Shown here: positions 59,101-61,960 of the stretch, one piece after another | Position numbering within the stretch: the first letter of the stretch is position 1 | How the letters are laid out: the number at the start of each line of letters is the position of its first letter | NCBI GenBank assembly: GCA_036924085.1 | Contig: JAVGWX010000013.1 | Location: 55,243,904 to 55,307,903, forward strand | DNA from: Ariolimax columbianus | Lineage: Eukaryota; Mollusca; Gastropoda; Stylommatophora; Arionidae | Direction: 5' to 3' | Length of the DNA stretch: 64,000 bases | Made by a program: the position numbers and the translations under genes | The notes under the pieces: model-generated | Database searches by the model: none | What the model was told of the DNA's origin: nothing | The model's input: the letters and a program-made list of their open reading frames with translations, nothing else

Positions 59101-61960
59101 TAAACAAATTTACAAGATAAAGATCTTTCTCAACAACCTACTTCACCTTTCCCCAAAAAGTCGGCCTGCTCCAATCGGCGAAAAAAAATAATAAAAAATC
59201 GTTCAAAAGCCATTTGTAATCTAACATACGATACTTTTACCGGCAAAAAGCGTGTGTAGATTGACGTGACGAATCCAGCAGTATAAAAATGGCTATCGGT
59301 AGGGTCTCCATACTTAGAGGAAAAAAATTTCAAAATTTTTTTTTTGTGACAGTGTGACAATCTGGACGTCCCCGGTTGTCTGCAGCGTGCTAATGCAATT
59401 TGCTTGCTTAAATGTTGTTGTGTATCTTTTAAGCTTCATTCGTCTTTGTTTTGGCTAAAAGAAGATGACTATGTAATGCCATGTCTTTTCTTCTACATAC
59501 TTTTACATTGTGTAATGATGATCTAAACTTCTTCATTATGCATATAAGATAATTCTGGTTTTTCTGTGGTTTGGTGATTTCCATATTGCTTTGTGTATTC
59601 TTGTATGTGGAAACATGCCTCCACCTATTGCAAGCTGATTTTAATCATAAAAGGGCACGAATATCTCCATTCTCACATTTTAGTCCCAATTGTGTCTTTT
59701 CCCCAAGATCTTTCTCATTGCTATTATCATTTTCAGTCTTATCATTTAGGTCAACCGCCAGGATTGTCAGGTTGTTTTTCTTCACCTTATCCATCATATC
59801 TTGGTGTCAGGTGTTGTTGTGGAAGCTACTCGCACCTAGTAAATTTTTTTTTTTTTTTTTGCGTTCGCCGTATTTCTCCAATCCCATCCCCAAAGCGGTG
59901 TGCGTTGCACTGCGGTTTTTATTTTGCACCTGTCGGCCCAGTGCATCTGACTTCAGCATGCATTTTTAAGTAAGGGTCTGCTTCCTCCTGGATTTTATAA
60001 GGGTTTGCTTCCCCGCGGTAAAGGCCGGTGCTGTGATGAGGATCGAACCCAGCACCTTTTGGTTGTGAGCCGTGTCACTTAACCACTAGGCCACGCCGCC
60101 CCCACCTAGTTAATTCAACTCTTTGACAACACTTCTTTAGTGATGGTTTACATTGGTTCTTCTTACAATTCAAAGCGTATTTGAGATGGTGGACCAGGGT
60201 CTTCCTGCCTGTAATGCAATGTGAGGCTCCGCTTTAAGCTCACCATTATGGGATTACATTGTGATTTCCCTTCTAATTGGCCAGATTGCTGTGACTTACT
60301 CTGTTTCCAGGGAGCACAAGAGGTTGGGGTCTTGATCAGTATGTTTGATCTGACCCCGAGGACGCCTCTTAATTTCAAGTGTAAAATTACTTTTTTTTTA
60401 CAGTCTTCTTTGTCATTTATTGGTGGATAATGTTTGTCTTGATCTACTTTTTGACATTCTAAATGTAGCTAGTATTATACTGGGTCCTCTACCTCCCATT
60501 CTGTGAGTGCTTTCTACACCTCTTTTAATAGCGTTAGTACCACACCTTGACTAAGGTGTGCACCTTATTCCTTGTGCCCCTAGGACAGCAGCATTTCTCC
60601 TCTTCTAATATCCTACTCTTCACTCCTTTCAGTCTCGTCTCACCTAGTCCCAGAATTTCCACTTTTAATTCCTTATTTCTGCTGCCACCTGTGGAGCCTT
60701 CCACTGTTTCTACATTTTATGAGCATTCCAGGTACATAAATATGTTAAAAATATGTGCCTGTGGAGATTTGCCTAGAAGAAAATCAATACATTTTCAGTG
60801 CAGATTCCTTACAGCTTTTCTGCATTGTGTCATATATTGGTTGTCATTTTCGAAAATTTATTTTTTTGAAACCTTTTTAATGATGAAGCTTTCCATATCA
60901 TAGCTATTTTTTTAGGCGTAAGGCTTCTTTAGGTTGGGGTGTCAGAGACAATGTTTTAAGTTGGAAGAAAATATCGAAAGATCAACAATGAAAAACTTGG
61001 CAAATCCATTGGAATTGGAGATCCGTTGCAGCCAAACTTCAATGTTAAGATGGCCATAACAAAAATATACAAGTAAATGTAAATGAAAATATGAGCGGAA
61101 AATAATTTCTCCTCACTCTCATCTTTAAAACATCTTTGATACTGTGTGTTCATCTTCTCCTCGGTTTGCCTCTGCCTCATTTTTCAGGTACCATAACATC
61201 CAGTATATATTGTTACAGTCTATTGTGATGTTTGATATGATAAACTTTTAAACAAACAAACAAACAAAATTATACAATAGCTATATGATTGTTGTCTTTT
61301 TCTTGGATGATAGTTGACAAATGAAGGTCACTATATTATATACTATTTAATACTTACACTTTTTCGGCTTGGATATTTTAACCATCCTAATTCTCTCTTA
61401 GTTTTTTACCATTTTCTCTGTTAATTTCTAAAAGATGTCAGGTTAATTTGTAAAGGTGACAGGTCCATTCAAACCTAATTAATTGTTTGTTTTCACACAG
61501 ATACTTTAAAAGATAAATACATAGGGGATAAAGCTACAGAACCAGAGGAACTTGAAACTTTGAAAAATGAAGACCAAGTTGTAAATGATGAGAATGAAAT
61601 GAAGATTTGGTCTTTTCTTGAGACAAGAGCTCGGCTGCTAATCAAGGCATACCCTGACTCATTAGAGGTAATAATTGTAATCTTTTTTTATTAACGCAAA
61701 TATTGAATAACATGTTTGGTAAGTTCTCCCTAAATGCTTGAACTTATCTAAATTTTGTCAGAATTATCAAGCATCATGCTTTTTTCATTGATTTATGCGC
61801 TTCATGTTTCTTTCAGGAAGATGAATCTCTCTTGCTACAAGTAGATGTGACTAATGCTGCAAAGATGGCTGCACAGCTTAGAATTGGAGAACGCCACATT
61901 TTGCAAAATACAATTAATTATGCAGAACAGAAGAAAATTGAACTGAAATCTGCTTCTTGA
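2487..61960 (+). CDS. SETD3: SETD3 orthologue, actin-histidine N-methyltransferase (10 exons, 5' part missing)
   Basis: The spliced exons give 318 residues that align without frame breaks to animal SETD3, an enzyme known to transfer a methyl group from S-adenosylmethionine to the tau nitrogen of actin His73 in the cytoplasm. Segments seen in order: [82 protein letters not shown] and [10 protein letters not shown]. Residues equivalent to human Arg254, Asn256, Trp274, Asp275, Asn278, His279 and Tyr313 are all present, so the SAM site and the histidine pocket look intact in the part seen. The first exon enters with the last two bases of a split codon; the N-terminal ~177 residues (human numbering) lie upstream. 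The protein stops soon after the substrate-binding domain, roughly 95 residues before the human end. Introns total about 58.5 kb and hold almost all repeats of this window. SETD6 or a plant LSMT is much less likely given residue-level agreement. Confidence 0.95.
2640..3326. other. Intron sequence with low-complexity CTAATCTGGTCTGCTGATCT motif
   Basis: No coding potential seen. Between about 2890 and 2965 a ~20-bp motif (CTAATCTGGTCTGCTGATCT and variants) repeats imperfectly four times. Confidence 0.6.
3327..3450. repeat. 54-bp tandem repeat, ~2.3 copies
   Basis: CAAGTAATGATCCTCTCGAC starts at 3327 and 3381, and a variant starts at 3435, giving a 54-bp period. Confidence 0.9.
3545..3830 (-). 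mobile_element. LINE reverse transcriptase fragment (jockey/I-like)
   Basis: The minus strand reads [20 protein letters not shown] and then [27 protein letters not shown] followed by SFNKYVD is the region just after the RT palm in many LINEs. It is isolated and truncated at both ends. Confidence 0.6.
3835..3900 (+). mobile_element. CR1-like LINE scrap (C-terminal coding)
   Basis: The sequence closely matches the CR1 C-terminal region at about 18100-18165 (GATACAGGTTTATA, AAATTAGACTATAACAAGTT). Only ~65 bp remain. Confidence 0.6.
3905..4985 (-). mobile_element. RTE-like LINE, RT C-terminal part, carrying a minisatellite
   Basis: The minus strand reads [20 protein letters not shown] (a YADD-type motif), then [20 protein letters not shown] and [19 protein letters not shown], then HIMRRGEF. 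This is the thumb and C-terminal region of RTE/BovB-type endonuclease-RTs. The copy is dead: several frame changes, and a 41-bp array expanded in the middle. A poly-C tract lies at its 3' side (3956-3973). Confidence 0.75.
4090..4470. repeat. 41-bp minisatellite, 9 copies, seeded inside an RTE LINE
   Basis: The core GAGCCACATTAATAGCTT recurs every 41 bp from about 4119 to 4447, with one A/G variant in copy 3 and one in copy 6. One unit is the antisense of the LINE coding segment ending [13 protein letters not shown]. Since 41 is not a multiple of three, the expansion breaks the frame. Confidence 0.93.
4986..5640. other. Diverged LINE-derived intron sequence, not resolved
   Basis: Antisense sequence resembles LINE linker remnants (for example around 5150-5320) but no motif is clean enough to classify. 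No host gene feature is seen. Confidence 0.35.
5640..6590 (+). mobile_element. LINE RT C-terminal remnant
   Basis: Broken frames on the plus strand read [13 protein letters not shown], then [29 protein letters not shown] sequence and [24 protein letters not shown] sequence with frame jumps. The order matches the C-terminal half of the LINE family also seen at 20860-22370 and 25290-25800. Many frameshifts. Confidence 0.65.
7029..7669 (-). mobile_element. 5'-truncated CR1-like LINE 3' end
   Basis: It starts on the minus-strand 3' side with the (TTAAG)n terminal repeat and TCTAAACCAGTATAAAGAC also seen at 18400-18436, and continues into the C-terminal coding region. Direct repeats AGACTTCTTT at 7019-7028 and 7670-7679 flank it and look like the target-site duplication in the older RTE copy. 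A family A element is nested at 7076-7431. Confidence 0.75.
7076..7431 (+). mobile_element. Family A short retroelement, copy 2, with 13-bp target-site duplication
   Basis: A 356-bp block interrupts a CR1 3' end. ATACTGGTTTAGA occurs exactly at 7063-7075 and 7432-7444, so these are the real insertion borders. The right end is a short AACC-type simple tail (CCAACTAACCAACC), as in LINE-mobilised elements. No coding capacity is seen. The 5' head is not recognised. Confidence 0.8.
8780..9818. other. Intron sequence without recognised feature
   Basis: AT-rich; two diverged direct copies (~65 bp) of a CCTTGAAGATTGA-containing segment occur around 9180 and 9247. No exon, RNA gene or known repeat seen. 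Confidence 0.5.
9819..9883 (+). CDS. SETD3: SETD3 exon, [13 protein letters not shown] segment
   Basis: The acceptor is tttacag at 9818. The exon completes the split Gly codon and encodes [21 protein letters not shown], aligned to human residues about 203-225. Phase requires it to end after CAG at 9883, so the donor is GCAAGT, a GC-AG intron. Confidence 0.93.
10050..10600 (+). mobile_element. RTE-like LINE endonuclease/linker remnant
   Basis: Plus strand reads [20 protein letters not shown], where SDHNxV is the conserved end motif of AP endonucleases, followed by the basic [13 protein letters not shown] linker. It degrades quickly after 10346. Confidence 0.6.
10610..12115 (-). mobile_element. 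CR1-like LINE, central RT part, interrupted by a SINE
   Basis: The minus strand includes [40 protein letters not shown] and [15 protein letters not shown], the N-terminal RT motifs of the CR1 copy at 18437-20750, to which it is close in sequence throughout. A tRNA-headed SINE sits at 11566-11816. Frameshifted and non-functional. Confidence 0.8.
11566..11816 (+). mobile_element. tRNA-headed SINE, copy 1, complete, with 12-bp target-site duplication
   Basis: The element is 251 bp. The head has a Pol III box A-like TGGTTAAGTGGC at 11576-11587 and a box B GGTTCGATCCC at 11612-11622. The body contains TCGGATGCACTGGGCC (11708-11723) and CAGTGTAACG (11748-11757). The tail is A-rich after AAGGCGAACGC. 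AAACAGCAATCT flanks it at 11554-11565 and 11817-11828. It lies inside a CR1 copy. Not a tRNA gene: there is no acceptor-stem pairing and the tail and TSD are those of a retroposon. Confidence 0.9.
12120..12740 (-). mobile_element. LINE C-terminal region with zinc-finger-like end
   Basis: Minus-strand frames read [20 protein letters not shown], then [20 protein letters not shown] followed by [15 protein letters not shown], then a decayed Cys/His knuckle near the end. That order (thumb, basic segment, C-terminal finger) is typical of the ends of several LINE groups. Truncated and frameshifted. Confidence 0.6.
12941..13174 (-). mobile_element. tRNA-headed SINE, copy 2, box B deleted
   Basis: Same family as 11566-11816. 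Flanking TGTTTATTTA at 12931-12940 and 13175-13184 is the target-site duplication. On the minus strand the head and box A are present, but ~28 bp containing box B (the GGTTCGATCCC region) are missing between the CCAGAAGGT and GGCCGTTACC segments. It ends 51 bp upstream of a SETD3 exon. Confidence 0.88.
13226..13284 (+). CDS. SETD3: SETD3 exon, [14 protein letters not shown] segment
   Basis: The acceptor is ttttcag at 13225. The exon encodes [19 protein letters not shown] plus two bases of Arg, and the donor is AG|GTAAAA. It starts in phase 0, which fixes the upstream GC donor. Confidence 0.93.
13600..13980 (+). mobile_element. RTE-like LINE linker remnant, source of the next array
   Basis: Plus-strand broken frames read [20 protein letters not shown] and [10 protein letters not shown], the EN-RT linker of RTE-type LINEs (compare the minus-strand linker near 40260: [20 protein letters not shown]). 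The 50-bp array begins at its end. Confidence 0.6.
13981..14375. repeat. 50-bp minisatellite, ~7.9 identical copies
   Basis: TAAGACAATAGAAAAACATA starts at 13981, 14031, 14081 and so on to 14331, an exact 50-bp period with almost no differences. It grew out of LINE linker coding sequence and is cut on its right by a LINE insertion at 14379. Confidence 0.95.
14379..15033 (-). mobile_element. 5'-truncated I-like LINE 3' end: RNase H end plus CCHC-like domain, GAA tail
   Basis: This 655-bp insert is flanked by CAATTCAGAAC at 14368-14378 and 15034-15044. The minus strand encodes [20 protein letters not shown] (end of a ribonuclease H), then [20 protein letters not shown] and [20 protein letters not shown], a Cys/His-rich C-terminal domain, and stops. 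The 3' UTR is only a few bases before GCGTACxxAGAAGAAGAAG. The 159-residue frame is open, so the copy is young. It is a near twin of 48609-49441. It cannot move on its own because the EN and RT are missing. Confidence 0.9.
15045..15400. other. Intron sequence without recognised feature
   Basis: AT-rich; starts with LINE-linker-like remains at 15045-15110, then nothing classifiable. Confidence 0.4.
15400..15950 (+). pseudogene. Decayed DDE transposase (DDE_3, Tc1/mariner-IS630-like)
   Basis: Plus-strand fragments read [20 protein letters not shown], then after stops [20 protein letters not shown] and then [10 protein letters not shown]...[13 protein letters not shown] followed by [10 protein letters not shown]. 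The order (basic segment, [13 protein letters not shown], the catalytic-type VMDNASYN) is that of DDE_3-type transposases common in invertebrates. Several stops and frameshifts. Element ends were not found. Confidence 0.55.
15975..16325 (+). mobile_element. Dispersed short element, family C, copy 1
   Basis: This ~350-bp block is the reverse complement of 41432-41818: CCTGTGCAGGT, AGCAGCTTAATA, GGTTAACCGAT, TTCATCTTAATAGACT, GCCGGTGTTATGC and AGTCGCCTCTTA occur in matching order. No ORF seen. Confidence 0.75.
16407..16622. repeat. 54-bp minisatellite, exactly 4 copies
   Basis: GAAAAGAACCTTGTGTAGAC starts at 16407, 16461, 16515 and 16569. Copies are identical except one C/G change. Two overlapping minus-strand frames stay open only because 54 is divisible by three. 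Confidence 0.95.
16790..17260 (+). mobile_element. RTE-like LINE C-terminal end
   Basis: The plus strand reads [12 protein letters not shown], then frameshifted [20 protein letters not shown] and [20 protein letters not shown], ending near CKEH. This is the C-terminal end of the same LINE subfamily as 57729-58345. Truncated 5'. No feature is recognised from 17260 to 17904. Confidence 0.7.
17905..18436 (+). mobile_element. CR1-like LINE 3' end with inverted 3'-terminal duplication
   Basis: Plus strand 17978-18349 is open for 123 residues: [20 protein letters not shown], then [40 protein letters not shown] and [20 protein letters not shown], the CR1/L2-type C-terminus. It is followed by a ~75-bp 3' UTR ending in (GTTAA)n at 18436. 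The left arm, 17905-17975, is the reverse complement of that UTR. The junction has CTTGCTAG microhomology. Confidence 0.85.
18437..20750 (-). mobile_element. CR1-like LINE, RT and endonuclease remnant
   Basis: The minus strand gives, in order from high to low coordinates: a linker ([20 protein letters not shown]), then [80 protein letters not shown] and [20 protein letters not shown]. These are RT motifs including the FVDD catalytic box, of the CR1 group. The 212-residue piece is still open, but the whole has several frameshifts. Endonuclease remains reach about 20750. Confidence 0.88.
20860..22370 (+). mobile_element. LINE RT remnant, interrupted by a SINE
   Basis: The plus strand reads [20 protein letters not shown] and [20 protein letters not shown], the RT motif-B region with VKQGCVLxPTLF. 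Further frames give the C-terminus ([26 protein letters not shown]...WEDEA). The SINE at 21734-21993 splits it. Frameshifted throughout. Confidence 0.7.
21734..21993 (-). mobile_element. tRNA-headed SINE of a second family
   Basis: On the minus strand the head reads GCAGTGGTTAGCGAGCTGG (box A-like) and GGGTTCATTCC (box B-like), then a ~180-bp unrelated body ending in a TTTACTTTTA-type tail. The target-site repeat (C)AAGTATGTA occurs at about 21724-21733 and 21995-22004. Body and tail differ from the 11566-11816 family. Confidence 0.75.
22957..23148 (+). mobile_element. Short GAA-tailed insertion
   Basis: A 192-bp segment ends CGTAGAAGAAGAAGAA. It lies between ATCCTCTG at 22949-22956 and 23149-23156 (8-bp direct repeat). 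It holds GACTGATGTGTCGGACCG and no ORF. The tail resembles that of the I-like LINE at 14379 and 48609. It may be a SINE or a deeply truncated LINE. Confidence 0.6.
23203..24130. repeat. 40-bp minisatellite, ~23 copies
   Basis: TCTCTAGAAGAAAGTGAGAC recurs every 40 bp. The first half of the array is nearly invariant (ACACTAAGGG). The 3' third contains GCACTAAGGG and GCACTCAGGG variants in partly regular order. It lies inside LINE-derived sequence. Confidence 0.95.
24747..24861 (+). CDS. SETD3: SETD3 exon, catalytic core with RQN and WDMCNH motifs
   Basis: The acceptor is catgcag at 24746. The exon reads [15 protein letters not shown]...[15 protein letters not shown]. It carries the equivalents of human Arg254, Asn256, Trp274, Asp275, Asn278 and His279, which bind SAM and position the actin histidine. 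The donor is GTGAGT after 24861. Confidence 0.96.
25290..25800 (+). mobile_element. LINE C-terminal remnant
   Basis: Plus strand reads [19 protein letters not shown], then [20 protein letters not shown] followed by CGQLA, matching the RLNxFHxRCLR and LRWLGHVxRM motifs of LINE C-termini. It ends near the GATGATGAT simple tail at 25788. Nothing is recognised in 24870-25290. Confidence 0.65.
26328..28222 (-). pseudogene. piggyBac transposase pseudogene
   Basis: The start ATG (MASSTN...) is near 28222 and the stop is at 26328. An acidic N-terminus is followed by the DDE_Tnp_1_7 domain with [12 protein letters not shown] (first catalytic Asp), [19 protein letters not shown] (second Asp) and [14 protein letters not shown] (third Asp), then a Cys-rich C-terminal domain (CRQCIVC...FCQGC...HPNHCFEQH). 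So catalytic and DNA-binding residues are still visible. The frame is broken at about 27000, where an extra AC sits in an ACAC run after GHYYT, and again near 27690 and 27990. An excised and domesticated copy is unlikely given three frameshifts. Confidence 0.88.
28310..28630 (-). pseudogene. N-terminal scrap of a second, related piggyBac transposase
   Basis: Sequence around 28595-28640 (CCATTTCTTCAAGTAAAAAA) repeats the start-codon region of the first transposase at 28219-28250. The minus strand then reads [16 protein letters not shown], an acidic N-terminus. It lies within the same TTAA bounds. Confidence 0.5.
29041..29115 (+). CDS. SETD3: SETD3 exon, loop before the SET C-terminal motif
   Basis: The acceptor is gttttcag at 29040. 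The 25 codons include [13 protein letters not shown] and end in TGQQ, matching the human segment from the TTGYN motif to GEQ. The donor is GTTAGT. Both ends are in phase 0. Confidence 0.92.
29387..29486 (+). CDS. SETD3: SETD3 exon, catalytic Tyr (FYGPRSN)
   Basis: The acceptor is tttgacag at 29386. The exon encodes [19 protein letters not shown] and then [12 protein letters not shown] plus one base. It contains the SET Tyr equivalent to human Tyr313. The residue after Gly is Pro where human SETD3 has Thr. The donor is GTGAGT. Confidence 0.96.
29583..29673 (+). repeat. Left remnant of the 61-bp satellite
   Basis: Degenerate units (GCCAGTATAAGTAAACGAAC, then CAATCAAACTGAGGAGTTAA) match the diverged units at 37640-37960. 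They end exactly at the TTAA used by the piggyBac insertion. Confidence 0.7.
29815..31435 (-). mobile_element. LINE RT remnant with AAG tail
   Basis: The minus strand reads [20 protein letters not shown], then [60 protein letters not shown] and [20 protein letters not shown], followed by FVDDQSI. These are RT motifs with an FVDD box. The 3' end is an AAGAAGAAGAAG tail at 29815-29828. Several frameshifts. Confidence 0.78.
31437..34960 (-). mobile_element. RTE-like LINE, nearly full coding length, with internal minisatellite
   Basis: The minus strand gives an AP endonuclease ([20 protein letters not shown], then [13 protein letters not shown], and after the array [20 protein letters not shown]), a linker ([20 protein letters not shown]) and RT ([61 protein letters not shown]). 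The 3' end is a GAT-type tail at 31437-31452. Motif spacing fits RTE elements often annotated as endonuclease-reverse transcriptase. Frameshifts and a 33-bp in-frame expansion in the endonuclease show it is dead. Confidence 0.85.
33950..34312. repeat. 33-bp minisatellite, 11 copies, inside a LINE endonuclease
   Basis: ATGTTAAAGGGTGATGCCTT variants recur every 33 bp for exactly 363 bp. On the LINE coding strand each unit adds 11 residues ([11 protein letters not shown]), so frame is kept in a 194-residue open stretch of the endonuclease. Confidence 0.95.
35640..36520 (-). pseudogene. Decayed piggyBac transposase of the second element
   Basis: The minus strand near 36110-35940 reads [20 protein letters not shown] and later HCFYFDYF, matching the segment between the first and second catalytic Asp of piggyBac transposases. 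An acidic N-terminus-like stretch ([15 protein letters not shown]) lies near 36400-36460. Large parts of the catalytic domain are missing. Confidence 0.65.
36752..37626 (+). repeat. 61-bp satellite array, ~14 copies
   Basis: ATAATTAGTCAAACTGAGTA recurs every 61 bp. The units differ mainly at one site (AAGACGTTG or AAGAAGTTG). Each unit contains TTGATTAAGG, the TTAA context hit by the piggyBac. Confidence 0.95.
37627..37960 (+). repeat. Diverged flank of the 61-bp satellite
   Basis: Five or so degenerate units (GCCAGTAAAAGTAGTCA, AGTATTGTAAGGAGTT) with variable length. They look like the older form of the array; a ~60-bp piece is itself duplicated at 37805-37920. Confidence 0.8.
38010..40600 (-). 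mobile_element. RTE-like LINE, RT part, split by a CR1 fragment
   Basis: Minus strand reads [20 protein letters not shown] (linker), [80 protein letters not shown], then [20 protein letters not shown] and [10 protein letters not shown]. These are RT motifs with a FADD box. The 3' end has a GAT tail at 38012-38024. An internal CR1 fragment occupies 38275-38685. Confidence 0.82.
38275..38685 (-). mobile_element. Internal CR1 fragment inside an RTE copy
   Basis: The sequence matches the CR1 C-terminal coding region of 18240-18330 and 18440-18735 on the minus strand, but it lacks the CR1 3' end (no TTAAG tail). It is bordered on both sides by RTE sequence. Confidence 0.7.
41432..41818 (-). mobile_element. 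Dispersed short element, family C, copy 2
   Basis: A 387-bp block, the reverse complement of 15975-16325, flanked by ATTGATTA at 41424-41431 and 41819-41826 (8-bp direct repeat). No ORF and no clear Pol III boxes. Confidence 0.75.
42200..44030 (+). mobile_element. I-like LINE with endonuclease and RNase H but no RT domain
   Basis: The insert is flanked by CCTGACCC at 42192-42199 and 44031-44038. Plus strand: endonuclease parts ([40 protein letters not shown], then [28 protein letters not shown]), a linker open for 172 residues (42768-43286: [20 protein letters not shown] ... [20 protein letters not shown] ... AEVVNSLC), then directly RNase H (43389-: [65 protein letters not shown]). The whole RT fingers-palm-thumb is missing between about 43260 and 43290. 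Stops elsewhere. Not autonomous. Confidence 0.85.
44116..45279 (-). pseudogene. CR1 ORF1 with SGNH/GDSL esterase-like domain
   Basis: The N-terminus has a Cys-pair motif (CDLCGG...CRLCRVEE), then an 18-bp array coding (LSVRYG)n. An esterase-like domain follows: [20 protein letters not shown] (the GDS nucleophile block), [16 protein letters not shown] and [11 protein letters not shown] (the GTNN block). Such esterase ORF1 proteins are known in CR1-group LINEs and are thought to act with the RNP. The frame breaks after ISERSQ near 44345. Confidence 0.8.
44705..45028. repeat. 18-bp minisatellite, ~18 copies, inside CR1 ORF1
   Basis: The unit AACCCATACCTAACTGAC is repeated with essentially no variation. 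It keeps the ORF1 frame, adding a six-residue LSVRYG unit each time. Confidence 0.97.
45301..45769. other. Intron sequence, probable CR1 5' UTR and unclassified
   Basis: AT-rich sequence directly 5' of the CR1 ORF1 (on the minus strand). Its first part may be the CR1 5' UTR; no boundary or TSD was found. Confidence 0.35.
45770..46680 (-). mobile_element. RTE-like LINE RT fragment
   Basis: The minus strand has an open 132-residue stretch: [20 protein letters not shown], then [40 protein letters not shown] and [24 protein letters not shown] replaces the usual YADD. Upstream RT is broken; the 5' edge is 50 bp from a SETD3 exon. Confidence 0.82.
46731..46797 (+). CDS. SETD3: SETD3 exon, SET to substrate-binding domain linker
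   Basis: The acceptor is ctttgcag at 46730. The exon completes a Gly codon and reads [20 protein letters not shown], matching human VSKSDRLYAMKAEVL. The donor is CC|GTAAGT. It follows a 17.2-kb intron that holds the nested piggyBac, satellite and LINEs. Confidence 0.94.
46800..47274. other. Intron sequence, unclassified minus-strand reading frame
   Basis: A minus-strand frame at 47017-47274 ([20 protein letters not shown]) looks protein-like but I cannot place it; it may be LINE- or transposon-derived. Otherwise AT-rich intron. Confidence 0.3.
48537..49590 (+). mobile_element. tRNA-headed SINE (third family), split by a LINE
   Basis: Left half 48537-48608 has TTGGCCGAATAG (box A-like) and GTTCAATCCC (box B-like at 48591-48600), resembling a Ser/Leu-type tRNA. 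The right half resumes at 49442 after the inserted LINE and runs to about 49590. ACACTG occurs at both outer edges and may be the target duplication. Degenerate; not a tRNA gene. Confidence 0.6.
48609..49441 (+). mobile_element. 5'-truncated I-like LINE 3' end, GAA tail, 14-bp target-site duplication
   Basis: AATCCCAGGGATGC flanks it at 48595-48608 and 49442-49455. It begins within RNase H ([56 protein letters not shown] then a stop in place of Gln, GNEEADRLA) and continues into [20 protein letters not shown], then [18 protein letters not shown]. The stop lies just before GCGTACGAAGAAGAAGAA. A near twin of 14379-15033. Confidence 0.92.
50762..50847 (+). CDS. SETD3: SETD3 exon, LLAFLRVF motif
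   Basis: The acceptor is gctctag at 50761. The exon reads [20 protein letters not shown] and then LRVFSMDQ, the conserved LLAFLRVF helix of the Rubisco-LSMT-type substrate-binding domain. The donor is AAG|GTAAAT. Confidence 0.94.
50848..51989. other. SETD3 intron without recognised feature
   Basis: AT-rich. The stretch 51000-51340 is less AT-rich and could be an old repeat, but no motif, TSD or second copy was seen in the window. Confidence 0.4.
51990..52760 (+). mobile_element. Possible LINE 5' region
   Basis: Starts with AAAGATGGCGCC, similar to the first bases of many L1/Tx1-type LINE 5' UTRs, followed by a GC-richer ~700-bp segment with short frames but no EN or RT motif. The assignment rests mainly on base composition and the start motif. 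Confidence 0.35.
52800..53930 (-). mobile_element. RTE-like LINE RT C-terminal remnant
   Basis: The minus strand reads [20 protein letters not shown] and [20 protein letters not shown], matching the LYGxExW...KIQTFxNxCLRKI motif of LINE thumbs. Upstream RT is decayed (53340-53900). A ~41-bp direct duplication is present at 53746-53826. Confidence 0.7.
53746..53826. repeat. 41-bp direct duplication
   Basis: TATATAGAGCAGTGAGTTGA...TTTAACTATTAT occurs twice in tandem inside the LINE remnant. Confidence 0.9.
55330..55990 (-). rRNA. 28S rRNA 3' end fragment, pseudogene, with partial tandem copy
   Basis: Reverse complement matches the last few hundred bases of animal 28S: GAGCAGGATTACC (plus strand), CTTAGAGGCGTTC, GGGTAAAACTGACC and a 3' end with GTCGGGGTGTCGTA and CTGCGAACTGTTGA on the minus strand. 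The block 55678-55812 is repeated, diverged, at 55849-55980. Most of 28S, all of 5.8S and the spacers are absent. Confidence 0.85.
56035..57178 (-). rRNA. 18S rRNA 5'/central fragment, pseudogene
   Basis: The minus strand runs from ACTTGGCTAACTGTGG (about nt 120 of 18S) through GGTTCGATTCTGGAGAGGGA, the 530-loop region (GCTGCCAGCAGCCGCGGTAA-type, with GCCAGCAGCCGCGG visible), AAACTTAAAGGAATTGACGG and GGATTGACAGATTGATAGCT at 56037-56056. The first ~120 and last ~500 bases are missing. Several changes in universally conserved sites suggest no functional constraint. Confidence 0.9.
57179..57715 (-). other. Unidentified GC-rich head of the rRNA-chimera element
   Basis: About 537 bp with GC content well above the flanking LINE, joined to 18S at nt ~120. 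It could be transcribed spacer (5' ETS or IGS) or another RNA. I cannot match it. Short open frames here look like chance. Confidence 0.45.
58346..59840. other. SETD3 intron without recognised feature
   Basis: Mostly AT-rich. Between 58740 and 59400 there are protein-like minus-strand frames without motifs that I recognise. No exon with conserved SETD3 content is expected or seen here. Confidence 0.4.
59841..60102 (-). mobile_element. tRNA-headed SINE, copy 3, complete
   Basis: Same family as 11566-11816, with both Pol III boxes (GGTTCGATCCTC-type box B near 60040; TGGTTAAGTGAC near 60080) and the conserved body motif (GGCCCAGTGCATC near 59937 on the plus strand). The poly-A tail appears as T-run at 59843-59859. 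Flanking CACCTAGT at 59833-59840 and 60103-60110 is the target duplication. Confidence 0.9.
60190..60325 (+). repeat. Dispersed repeat family B, copy 2
   Basis: CCTGTAATGCAATGTGAGGC...TTATGGGATTACATTGTGAT and GGCCAGA align with 1730-1830 in the same order. Only two diverged copies seen. The remaining 60330-61500 has no recognised feature. Confidence 0.4.
61501..61667 (+). CDS. SETD3: SETD3 exon, substrate-binding domain
   Basis: The acceptor is ttcacacag at 61500. Fifty-five full codons include [20 protein letters not shown], matching human DNEVKLWTFLEDRASLLLK. The stretch before it is acidic and poorly conserved. The donor is GAG|GTAATA. Confidence 0.94.
61817..61960 (+). CDS. SETD3: SETD3 last coding exon and stop codon
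   Basis: The acceptor is tttcag at 61816. The exon reads [20 protein letters not shown] and then RIGERHILQ...[12 protein letters not shown] and TGA at 61958-61960. It matches the human segment from the LKNHDLSVRAKMA region to about residue 500; the long disordered C-tail of vertebrate SETD3 is absent. Confidence 0.93.
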   Translation, partial: EDESLLLQVDVTNAAKMAAQLRIGERHILQNTINYAEQKKIELKSAS

